Part shown: positions 39,409 through 45,023 of the stretch, piece after piece
Position numbering within the stretch: the stretch's first letter is position 1
Layout of the letters: each line of letters opens with the position of its first letter
From: Desertibaculum subflavum
GTDB taxonomy: Bacteria; Pseudomonadota; Alphaproteobacteria; Ferrovibrionales; Ferrovibrionaceae
Direction of reading: 5' to 3'
Assembly (NCBI GenBank): GCA_003576705.1
Contig: QOZS01000046.1
Span: forward strand, 1 to 45,023
Length of the DNA stretch: 45,023 nucleotides
Notes under the pieces: generated by a model
Seen by the model: only the letters and a program-made list of their open reading frames with translations
What the model was told of the DNA's origin: nothing
Database searches by the model: none
Translations under genes and position numbers: made by a program

Positions 39409-39579
39409 ATGGTGGAAGACCGGGCAGACATCCGGCCGGAGCCCCGCACCGTCCTGAACACCCAACAGGCCCGCGCCGGAGAGACTTCCGGCCGCATACG
39501 GCGGGTGCTCTCGGTTTCGCTGGCCGGGACGGTTCTGGCGCTCGCCATCGCCTGGGCGCTCTGGATCGTACTCCGCTAA
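39409..39579 (+). CDS. Unrecognised 56-aa single-pass membrane protein
   Basis: Starts MVEDRADIRPEPRTVLNTQQ, continues ARAGETSGRIRRVLSVSLAG and ends in one membrane helix (about residues 36-54, TVLALAIAWALWIVL) with a terminal Arg. The soluble half is charged and probably faces the cytoplasm by the positive-inside rule. It is five bases behind DUF3309, within a stress-gene run, and so is probably in the same transcript. No strong Shine-Dalgarno is visible, which fits coupling to the gene before. I cannot name a family. Confidence 0.72.
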   Translation: MVEDRADIRPEPRTVLNTQQARAGETSGRIRRVLSVSLAGTVLALAIAWALWIVLR

Positions 39580-39607
39580 TGCGGACGTTGAACTAGGCGC
39601 AGCAACC

Positions 39608-39627
39608 AACCCCTGTCTTTCGGGGTT
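39608..39627 (+). other. Hairpin in the leader of csbD
   Basis: AACCCC (39608-39613) pairs with GGGGTT (39622-39627) around an 8-nt loop, followed by T and C. It is too weak in T's for a good terminator; partial termination or mRNA protection between the 56-aa gene and csbD is possible. I find no EcfG-type motif in this 96-base gap, so csbD probably depends on the promoter at 39191 or another not seen. Confidence 0.35.
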
Positions 39628-39675
39628 TCCATCGGGAGCGCCAGCCGGCGCGACAGAACGATTGGAGAGTGGACC

Positions 39676-39873
39676 ATGAATTGGGATCAGGTGTCCGGCA
39701 ACTGGAAGCAGGTCAAGGGCAAGGTGCAGCAGCAATGGGGCAAGCTCACCAATGACGATCTCGATGTCGTCCAGGGCAAGCAGAACGAGCTGGCCGGCCG
39801 TATCCAGGAGCGCTACGGACTGACCAAGGAGGAGGCCGAGCAGCAGGTGAACGACTGGATGCGCAAGATATAA
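39676..39873 (+). CDS. CsbD-family stress protein
   Basis: 65 aa, full CsbD domain: MNWDQVSGNWKQVKGKVQQQ WGKLTNDDL, then GKQNELAGRIQERYGLTKEE and QVNDWMRKI. CsbD proteins are small, hydrophilic, abundant in stress and of unknown mechanism. TTGGAG 10 bases before the ATG fixes the start. It lies within the general stress island next to phyR and is followed by a strong hairpin. Cytoplasmic. Confidence 0.94.
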   Translation: MNWDQVSGNWKQVKGKVQQQWGKLTNDDLDVVQGKQNELAGRIQERYGLTKEEAEQQVNDWMRKI

Positions 39874-39880
39874 GCCGCGA

Positions 39881-39908
39881 ACCGGAGCGCTCTTCGGGGC
39901 GCTCCGGT
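39881..39908. terminator. Bidirectional hairpin between csbD and phyR
   Basis: ACCGGAGCGC (39881-39890) pairs perfectly with GCGCTCCGGT (39899-39908); the 8-base loop tcttcggg closes further as a stable cTTCGg tetraloop. It lies between the convergent csbD (stop 39873) and phyR (stop 39944). T-tracts are short on both sides (cttt on plus), so it may act with Rho or by stem strength. Confidence 0.65.
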
Positions 39909-39943
39909 ACCGGGCTTTCCTCCCCGCTTGCTATGCGGTCGCT

Positions 39944-40753
39944 TCAGCCCTTCGCGGCAGCCGTTTCCCGCGCCTTCGGCTGGAAGAACAGCGCCTGCCC
40001 GATGGCGGCGCGCACGGAATCCGGCAGAAACGGCTTGGTGATCAGAAAGGTCGGCTCCGGACGCTCGCCGGTCAGCAGGCGTTCCGGATAGGCGGTGATG
40101 AAGATCGCCGGCACCTGCACGTCGGCGAGGATGTCCTTGACGGCGTCGATGCCGGAGCTGTCGTCGGCGAGCTGGATATCGGCCAGGATCAGACCGGGCT
40201 GCCGGCGGCGGGCTGCCTTCACGGCATCGCTGCGGCTGATGGCGATGTGGGAGACCGAGTGCCCCATATCCTCGACGATCGCCGCGAGGTCGAGCGCGAT
40301 GACGGTTTCGTCCTCGATGATCAGGACGTCGGTACGGATGTCCTTGGTGATCTCGCTCATGGCGGATGCCACCAGCGCGCAAACCTCCTCCGGCGTCCGA
40401 CCGAGGACGATGCCCGCCTGTTCCGGCGTGAATTCCTCCAACGTGGTGAGGAGCAGGGCCTGCCGTGCCTCCGGCCCCACGACTCCGAGGCGGGACTGGG
40501 CCAGCCGCTCACCATCGGTTTCCGCGTCATCCGGGTCGGCACCGCGAACGCTGGCGCTGCTCAGGATCCTCGTGAACGCCGTATACAACGCCACGCGCGG
40601 TGATTTGTCGGCGTTGAGAGATTCCGGGTCGGCCAGCGCCGCTTCGAGCGTGGCGATAACGAACGCGTCACCGCTTTCCTGGCTTCCCGTCAGGGCCCGC
40701 GCATAGCGACGCAGCAGCGGCAGGTGCGGAGTTATGCTCTCCGAGCGCGACAT
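39944..40753 (-). CDS. phyR: PhyR, general stress response regulator (sigma-like + receiver domain)
   Basis: 269 aa. Residues 1-135 are the sigma-like domain that mimics EcfG (HLPLLRRYARALTGSQESGD, then LLLTTLEEFTPEQAGIVLGR and TPEEVCALVASAMSEI). Residues 141-260 form the receiver with Glu147/Asp148, phospho-acceptor Asp192 (ILADIQLAD), Thr220 (FITAYPERL) and Lys240 (FLITKPF). When phosphorylated, PhyR binds NepR and frees EcfG. The ATG at 40753 follows GGAGAGAG; an in-frame GTG at 40789 is less likely as the family starts here. It is divergent from nepR-ecfG, with an EcfG-type promoter about 190 bases upstream, so it is under its own output. Confidence 0.96.
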   Translation of the reverse strand: MSRSESITPHLPLLRRYARALTGSQESGDAFVIATLEAALADPESLNADKSPRVALYTAFTRILSSASVRGADPDDAETDGERLAQSRLGVVGPEARQALLLTTLEEFTPEQAGIVLGRTPEEVCALVASAMSEITKDIRTDVLIIEDETVIALDLAAIVEDMGHSVSHIAISRSDAVKAARRRQPGLILADIQLADDSSGIDAVKDILADVQVPAIFITAYPERLLTGERPEPTFLITKPFLPDSVRAAIGQALFFQPKARETAAAKG

Positions 40754-40943
40754 CAGATTCTCTCTCCGTTGGACAGCGAGTTTTGTCACGAGATCCCCTT
40801 GGATGCGGCTTGCCGGGCGAGCTCCATTGCCAAATCCCTATCTTTCGATCCCCGTCGTCCGATTGCTCTATCTCGATTATATACAACGTAGGATAGAAAT
40901 CCGGCAGGATATCAGGCGCTCCGCCCCGCTCCGTAGTGCGGTA

Positions 40944-40968
40944 AACGGACGGCAGCGCAAAAAGTTCC
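40944..40968 (-). promoter_or_regulatory. EcfG-type promoter for phyR
   Basis: On the minus strand GGAAC (40968-40964), 17 bases, GTT (40946-40944). It points to phyR, giving a leader of about 185 bases. Its -35 pairs with that of the opposite promoter in the palindrome GTTCCCGGGCACGGGAAC (40964-40981). Apart from these promoters I see no gene in the 437-base gap between phyR and nepR; the part at 40850-40910 is AT-richer than its neighbours. Confidence 0.82.
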
Positions 40969-40976
40969 CGGGCACG

Positions 40977-41001
40977 GGAACGATTGTCGTCTCGCGGAGT
41001 T
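40977..41001 (+). promoter_or_regulatory. EcfG-type promoter for nepR-ecfG
   Basis: GGAAC (40977-40981), 17 bases, GTT (40999-41001). It points to nepR, about 190 bases downstream. The two -35 elements of the divergent promoters are 8 bases apart, so both holoenzymes can hardly bind at once. Confidence 0.85.
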
Positions 41002-41190
41002 ACAACGAGCGTCGGCCAGCGCGGCTGGGGGAAACGCAAGCGAGGCGACGCCGCGATGGACGTTGCCCGAAGGAACGGCCTGCCGCAGCGGGGGCGAGGC
41101 GCCTGAAAAGTCAGGCAAGATTGCATGGTTGAACATGCCTCGGTCGATGAGGGTGTCGAAGTGGGCAAGCGAGTGGAACAAGGACGTGAA

Positions 41191-41457
41191 ATGGCCAGCG
41201 AACCGACGGAGGCTTCCGAGGCTACGGCCGCCGGGGCTCACCGCGCCACGACCCGCGACGGGCAGCCGGCGCCCGGCGGGCGCAATGGCTCCGATTGGCT
41301 GGGGCGGGGCTTGCGGCGGCTTTACCAGGGAACGGTCAACGAACCCATCCCGGACAAGTTTCGCGAGCTGCTGAGCCGGCTCGACGAACAGGTCGACGAG
41401 CAGAGTGACGCCTCCGCAGGGCCAGCGCGCCCGCCCAAGGCGGAAGAGCAACCCTAG
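41191..41457 (+). CDS. nepR: NepR, anti-sigma factor of EcfG
   Basis: 88 aa. The NepR core lies at about 35-66: DWLGRGLRRLYQGTVNEPIP followed by DKFRELLSRLDEQVDE, two helices that grip EcfG or the PhyR sigma-like domain. N- and C-terminal tails are polar and disordered-looking, longer than in short NepR proteins. I choose the ATG at 41191 because AAGGA lies six bases upstream; an in-frame ATG at 41125 has no good ribosome site. ecfG follows after 28 bases. Transcription is expected from the EcfG-type promoter at 40977. Confidence 0.92.
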   Translation: MASEPTEASEATAAGAHRATTRDGQPAPGGRNGSDWLGRGLRRLYQGTVNEPIPDKFRELLSRLDEQVDEQSDASAGPARPPKAEEQP

Positions 41458-41485
41458 TCGTTCGTCTCAAGAAGGCTTGTGCTTG

Positions 41486-42103
41486 ATGGATCCCTTGTCG
41501 CCGGAGACCGATCGGCCGAACGCCACGGCCCGTTCCGCCAGGTTCGACTTCAAGAGCGAACTGCTCGAAGCCGTGCCGGCGCTGCGCGCCTTCGCGCGTT
41601 CGCTTTCGGGCCGGGCCGATCTCGCCGACGACCTGGCGCAGGAGACCCTGTTGCGGGCCTGGGCCAATCGGAAAAGCTTCACGCCCGGCACCAATCTGAA
41701 GGCCTGGCTCTTCACCATCCTGCGGAACGCATTCTACAGCGGCCTGCGCAAGAGCATCCGGGAAGTGGAAGATCCCGATGAGATCTATGCGCGCAACGTT
41801 GCCGTACCGCCCTCGCAGGAGGAAGGCGTCGATCTGGACGACCTGCAGCGCGCTCTGGAGCGCCTGCCGGCGGAACAATGCGAAGCTCTCGTGCTGATCG
41901 GCGCGAGCGGGTTCTCGTACGAGGAGGCCGCAAAGATCTGCGGCTGTGCCATCGGCACGATGAAGAGCCGCGTTTCGCGCGCCAGGCGGGCCCTGGTCGC
42001 CGATCTCGGCGGTACGCCGCCCGAGCGCAACGAGAACGGGTCGCACGCCGACGCCGAGAATGCGCCGCGCGCGGCTTCGGCCAAGAGCAGCGATGCCGCG
42101 TGA
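41486..42103 (+). CDS. ecfG: EcfG, ECF sigma factor of the general stress response
   Basis: 205 aa. Region 2 is VPALRAFARSLSGRADLADD LAQETLLRAW (about 31-60) with KAWLFTILRNAFYSGLRK; region 4 is LERLPAEQCEALVLIGASGF SYEEAAKICGC and IGTMKSRVSRARRAL (about 115-170), the DNA-recognition helix for GGAAC. A polar 30-residue tail follows. It directs RNA polymerase to GGAAC-N16/17-(C)GTT promoters, five of which I find nearby. The ATG at 41486 is preferred over an earlier in-frame codon because the family starts here and GAAGGC precedes it. Co-transcribed with nepR; the kinase gene begins 27 bases after its stop. Confidence 0.95.
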   Translation: MDPLSPETDRPNATARSARFDFKSELLEAVPALRAFARSLSGRADLADDLAQETLLRAWANRKSFTPGTNLKAWLFTILRNAFYSGLRKSIREVEDPDEIYARNVAVPPSQEEGVDLDDLQRALERLPAEQCEALVLIGASGFSYEEAAKICGCAIGTMKSRVSRARRALVADLGGTPPERNENGSHADAENAPRAASAKSSDAA

Positions 42104-42130
42104 ATCCCCTGCGGGCGAGGCACTTGCGGG

Positions 42131-43936
42131 ATGAGACTGGGCTTCGCACGCCTCTTCGGGCGATCGCTCCGCGCCAGACTGGTTCTTCTGTTCTCGCTCG
42201 TTCTGGTTCCCCCGGTACTGATCGCCTGGGGCAAGGCCGTCTATGACTACTACGATCAACGCCACAGCCTGCAACGTCTTCTGCTGCAGCGGGCCAAGCT
42301 GATTGCGACCGAGCGCGAGGAGCTTGTCCACGGCGCACGCGGACTGCTCAAGACATTGGCCGAGTTGCTCGGTGCGGAGCCCTTGCAGGGCGAAACCTGC
42401 CAGAAAAACCTGCGCAACGCGCTGGCGCGGAATGCGGACTTCCAGACTCTGCTGATTCTGGACGTCGACGGGCGCATCGCGTGCTCGAGCCAGCCGGTCG
42501 ACCCGGCAGTGACCATGACCGACCGCGACTGGTTTCAGGCCGCCACGACGGGCGCCGACTTCTTCGTCAGTCAGCCCTTGGCCAGCCGCGTCACCCACAA
42601 CACGATCCTGGTGGCTTCCGCACCCCTACGGTCGCGTGCCGGCGCCGTCACCGGCGTGATCGCGGTGAGCATACCCTGGGATCGAATGACGGCGCCGCCG
42701 CTCCGCAGCGACGACACGCCGGAGAATGCAGGGGAGAATGCAGGCGCAAGCGCCGGCATGCTCGCGCTGATCGACCATTCCGGTCGCATCTTTCCATTCG
42801 AGGGTTCCGGTAAGCAGCAGGGCGGCTTCTCCGGCGAGAAGGCACTGATGCAGGCCTTCGCGGATCAGGCGCCGCCCAGGTCGACGGACGGCAGGATCGT
42901 CGTCGGCCAGCGCAGCGAGTGGGCCGTCGTCCCCCTGGCCGGCGGCGCCCTTTACGTGGCTCTCGGTCAACCGCGCCACCTGATCAGCCAGCAGCTCAAT
43001 TTCCAACTGCTCCTGGGGCTCGGACTACCCGCGCTGATCTGGGTCGCCGCCGTGGCGACCGCCTGGACGGCGGCAGACCGTCTGATCGTGCGCTGGGTGC
43101 TGCGCGTGCGCGAACATGCCGCCTCGATCGCGGCGGGCCGCACCGTCGACCCGGACGAGCAGCTCAGCGATGCGCCGCGCGAGCTGCAGCAGCTCGCGAC
43201 CTCGCTGCGCCGCATGATGGCCACCATACGCGAGCGCAACGCCGATCTCCGCGACGCCCTCGAACACCGCGAGACGCTGATCAAGGAGATCCATCATCGG
43301 GTGAAGAACAACCTGCAGATCATCGCCAGCCTGCTGAACCTGCAGATGCGCGGCATCCGGGACGGGGCCGCGCGCGACGCCATGTTGACGGTGCGCAACC
43401 GCGTCAACGCCCTCGCCCTCATTCACCGCACCCTGTACGAGACCGACGAGATGCAGCAGGTGGAGCTGAGCGGCTTCCTGCGCACCTTGGCCGACCAGGT
43501 GGCCGAATTCCTCGATGCGCGCGAGCGACACATCCGGATGTCGGTCGTCGTACCGCCGATCTTCGTCCCGGCGGAGACGGCCGTGACCCTCGCGCTGCTG
43601 GTGACCGAAGCACTCAGCAATGCCTTCAAGCACGCGTTCCCGCGCCGGCATATCGGCCAGGTCACCATCCGCATGGAGCGATCGCCTGCCGGCGGGGCGA
43701 CACTGATCATCGCCGACGACGGGGTCGGCGGCGTAGAGCGGGGATCGGTCGAGCAGCACGAGGCGGCCGAGGGCAGCCTCGGCAACCAGCTGATGGTCGG
43801 CTATGCCCGCCAGCTCGGCGGCGCGCTGACCATCGACGACGCGGCGGGTACGGTCATCCGCGTCGATCTCCCCGCCATACCGTTTCCGGCGAGCGGTCCG
43901 TCCCCCGCCGCCGACGAGGGATCCGCCTCCGATTGA
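42131..43936 (+). CDS. HisKA_2-type sensor histidine kinase, likely PhyR kinase (PhyK-like)
   Basis: 601 aa. One membrane helix at 14-34 (RARLVLLFSLVLVPPVLIAW), a periplasmic Cache-like sensor of about 250 residues (TLLILDVDGRIACSSQPV, TMTDRDWFQAATTGADFFVS), a second helix near 293-315 (LLLGLGLPALIWVAAVATAW), a HAMP-like linker, then HisKA_2 (LIKEIHHRVKNNLQIIASLL, acceptor His389) and an HATPase domain with N-box EALSNAFKHAF and G-box ADDGVGG. Kinases of this class phosphorylate PhyR in other Alphaproteobacteria. It lies 27 bases behind ecfG without an EcfG motif of its own, so it is probably in the nepR-ecfG transcript. The sensed signal is unknown. Confidence 0.93.
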   Translation: MRLGFARLFGRSLRARLVLLFSLVLVPPVLIAWGKAVYDYYDQRHSLQRLLLQRAKLIATEREELVHGARGLLKTLAELLGAEPLQGETCQKNLRNALARNADFQTLLILDVDGRIACSSQPVDPAVTMTDRDWFQAATTGADFFVSQPLASRVTHNTILVASAPLRSRAGAVTGVIAVSIPWDRMTAPPLRSDDTPENAGENAGASAGMLALIDHSGRIFPFEGSGKQQGGFSGEKALMQAFADQAPPRSTDGRIVVGQRSEWAVVPLAGGALYVALGQPRHLISQQLNFQLLLGLGLPALIWVAAVATAWTAADRLIVRWVLRVREHAASIAAGRTVDPDEQLSDAPRELQQLATSLRRMMATIRERNADLRDALEHRETLIKEIHHRVKNNLQIIASLLNLQMRGIRDGAARDAMLTVRNRVNALALIHRTLYETDEMQQVELSGFLRTLADQVAEFLDARERHIRMSVVVPPIFVPAETAVTLALLVTEALSNAFKHAFPRRHIGQVTIRMERSPAGGATLIIADDGVGGVERGSVEQHEAAEGSLGNQLMVGYARQLGGALTIDDAAGTVIRVDLPAIPFPASGPSPAADEGSASD

Positions 43937-43968
43937 GGACCCCGCGGGGCATTGACCCGGCGGCCATG

Positions 43969-43993
43969 GGAACCGGCTCGCATCTGCGGCGTT
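43969..43993 (+). promoter_or_regulatory. EcfG-type promoter for dps
   Basis: GGAAC (43969-43973), 17 bases, GTT (43991-43993), with C before GTT as in the full CGTT consensus. It lies 75 bases before the dps ATG, in the 132-base gap behind the kinase gene. Confidence 0.85.
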
Positions 43994-44068
43994 GTCCGCG
44001 AGAGGCGGGTGCGGCCGGCCACCGGCGCGTCAACCCGCTCCCACGGAATCGTTCGGAGGTGATCCCTG

Positions 44069-44578
44069 ATGCCCGCAACCGCCGCCAAGGAGCCCAAGGA
44101 GCGGATACCCGTCGCGATCGGCATCGACCGCGAGGACCGAGCGCGATTGGCCGAGCTGCTCAGCCAGGCGCTCGCCGATACCTACGTCCTGTATGCCAAG
44201 ATCCAGGGCTTCCACTGGAATGTCCGCGGCCCGCTGTTCTACGCCATCCACAAGATGACGGAGGCGCAGTACGAAGATCTCGGCGCGGCGATCGACGAGG
44301 TGGCGGAACGCATTCGCGCCATCGGCTTTCTGGCGCCCAACACGCTCGCGAAATTCCTCGACCTCGCCGAAGTGAAGGAAGCGAGCGGCGACCCGGAAGC
44401 GGCGCAGATGCTCGAAACGCTCATCAAGGACCATCAGACGGTGGCCCGCAGTCTGCGGCACGCGGTCGAAGAGGCGGACCGTGTGGATGACGTGTTCACT
44501 GCCGACATGCTGACCGCCCGGATCGGCAAGCACGAGGAGTTCGCCTGGATGCTGCGGGCGCTGGGCGGACGCGAGTGA
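44069..44578 (+). CDS. dps: Dps, ferritin-like DNA-protecting protein
   Basis: 169 aa. The intersubunit ferroxidase ligands are all there with E. coli spacing: His49 (FHWNVRG), His61 (AIHKM), Asp76 and Glu80 (AIDEVAERI). The core helices GFLAPNTLAKFLDLAEVKEA and LETLIKDHQTVARSLRHAVE complete the Dps fold. Dps dodecamers oxidise and store iron with peroxide and protect DNA. GGAGGTGA six bases before the ATG is a near-perfect ribosome site. An EcfG-type promoter lies 75 bases upstream. A DUF1328 gene follows after 25 bases and is probably in the same transcript. The N-terminal tail has a few Lys, modest for DNA binding. Confidence 0.95.
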   Translation: MPATAAKEPKERIPVAIGIDREDRARLAELLSQALADTYVLYAKIQGFHWNVRGPLFYAIHKMTEAQYEDLGAAIDEVAERIRAIGFLAPNTLAKFLDLAEVKEASGDPEAAQMLETLIKDHQTVARSLRHAVEEADRVDDVFTADMLTARIGKHEEFAWMLRALGGRE

Positions 44579-44603
44579 TTCTCGCGGAGAAGGAGGTCTT
44601 GCG

Positions 44604-44780
44604 ATGCTGGGATGGGCTCTGACATTCCTGGTGCTGGCGATCATCGCCGGCCTGCTCGGGTTCGGCGGCGTGGCGTCGGCCTCGTTGTGGATCGCCCAGG
44701 TCCTCTGCTTCGTCTTCCTGCTCGTCTTCGCGATCTCGCTGGTCGTGCACCTGGTGCGCGGCCGCGCCCCGCCGGTTTGA
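44604..44780 (+). CDS. DUF1328 (YtjA-like) small membrane protein
   Basis: 58 aa, starting MLGWALTFLVLAIIAGLLGF, with GGVASASLWIAQVLCFVFLL VFAISLVVHLVRG: two membrane helices with the Gly-rich turn typical of DUF1328. Function unknown; the family is often stress-induced in proteobacteria. AAGGAGG lies just before the ATG. It begins 25 bases after the dps stop, so it should share the dps promoter. Confidence 0.9.
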   Translation: MLGWALTFLVLAIIAGLLGFGGVASASLWIAQVLCFVFLLVFAISLVVHLVRGRAPPV

Positions 44781-44798
44781 CGGCAATCCACATGCCGC

Positions 44799-44823
44799 GG
44801 AACCGCCACGGACACGCCACGTT
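44799..44823 (+). promoter_or_regulatory. EcfG-type promoter for the lipoprotein gene at 44882
   Basis: GGAAC (44799-44803), 17 bases, GTT (44821-44823), preceded by C (CGTT). It lies 58 bases before the ATG at 44882. Confidence 0.82.
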
Positions 44824-44881
44824 TAACGCCCAACCGCCGCCGACCATGTCGACGGTGCCATCCGAAACGAAGGAGCGACCC

Positions 44882-45023
44882 ATGCGACGCCTGTTCACCA
44901 GCACGGTTGTGATCTCCGGCCTGGCGCTCGGCCTCGCTGCCTGCGGCAGCAGCACCGGCGACCGCGCCCTGAGCGGCGCCGGCCTCGGCGCCGGCGCGGG
45001 CGCGGCTGCCGGCGCCTTGACCG
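44882..45023 (+). CDS. Glycine-zipper lipoprotein (3' end outside window)
   Basis: 47 codons are visible. The signal FTSTVVISGLALGLAAC ends at a lipobox with Cys21, so the protein is lipid-anchored. The mature start GSSTGDRALSG leads into the repeat GAGLGAGAGAAAGAL, a glycine zipper of the kind found in OmpA/SlyB-like envelope lipoproteins. AAGGAG precedes the ATG. It has its own EcfG-type promoter, so it is probably an envelope part of the general stress response. The remainder cannot be judged. Confidence 0.82.
   Translation, partial: MRRLFTSTVVISGLALGLAACGSSTGDRALSGAGLGAGAGAAAGALT

Noticed and set aside
40668..41168. 166-aa minus-strand frame across the phyR/nepR gap
   Set aside because: It overlaps phyR out of frame and the promoter region; it has no recognisable domain.
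41125..41190. Upstream ATG for nepR
   Set aside because: No good ribosome site, while the ATG at 41191 has AAGGA at ideal spacing.
1..45023. CRISPR arrays, tRNA/rRNA genes, insertion sequences, phage genes, toxin-antitoxin or defence genes
   Set aside because: I looked for repeat-spacer patterns, cloverleaf ends and transposase or nuclease motifs and found none I could support.

Overview
The window looks like a chromosome segment from a free-living, metabolically broad, high-GC alphaproteobacterium, most likely of the Rhodospirillales/Azospirillum-like kind. This rests on the complete PhyR-NepR-EcfG general stress response module (found only in Alphaproteobacteria), the DUF1127 and DUF3309 small proteins, the abundance of TRAP transporters and acyl-CoA enzymes, and the 'cccgggcttgacccggg' type intergenic palindromes common in that class. 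I see no rRNA, tRNA, CRISPR array, transposase or prophage gene. Nearly all sequence is coding, with short gaps and many ATGA/GTGA overlaps.

Layout. 1-4.5 kb: a left-truncated winged-helix-like gene; a dienoyl-CoA isomerase flanked by two inverted copies of a palindromic repeat; then a minus-strand operon LysR - haloalkane dehalogenase - hotdog thioesterase - small winged-helix protein. 4.5-7.6 kb: a mirror-image block, LysR/DUF1127 - MFS - DUF1127/LysR, with several dyads in its gaps. 7.6-11.4 kb: GFA-family protein, a two-subunit acyl-CoA dehydrogenase (PimC/PimD type) closed by a strong terminator, and a methyltransferase. 11.5-15.5 kb: a DctPQM TRAP transporter followed by alanine dehydrogenase. 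15.5-17 kb: VOC protein and allantoicase. 17-18.5 kb: DHA2-type MFS exporter. 18.5-23.6 kb: a four-gene minus-strand operon of a PhoD-like metallophosphatase, an unrecognised 197-aa protein, a GMC oxidoreductase carrying a ferredoxin-like Cys motif, and an alpha/beta hydrolase with Cys at the nucleophile position. 23.7-30.2 kb: a co-directional run of amidohydrolase, TAXI-type TRAP binding protein, fused TRAP permease and ilvD. 30.3-35.4 kb: envelope/export genes (TonB-dependent receptor, exported clan GH-A-like glycosidase, exported alpha/beta hydrolase). 35.5-39.2 kb: a tight operon of a molybdopterin oxidoreductase, an AMI1-like amidase and an AtzH/HpxZ-like protein.

39.2-45 kb is a general stress response island: phyR is divergent from nepR-ecfG and a HisKA_2 histidine kinase. 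They are surrounded by typical stress effectors (DUF3309, a 56-aa membrane protein, CsbD, Dps, DUF1328, a glycine-zipper lipoprotein). I find five GGAAC-N17/18-GTT sequences placed exactly upstream of these transcription units. Two are back to back between phyR and nepR, with their -35 elements forming one 18-bp palindrome. In this model the kinase phosphorylates PhyR, PhyR-P sequesters NepR, and EcfG is freed to transcribe its own locus and the effectors.

The most novel-looking items are the Mo-oxidoreductase/AMI1-like/AtzH-like operon, the Fe-S-motif GMC plus Cys-hydrolase operon, and the nested divergent EcfG promoters.
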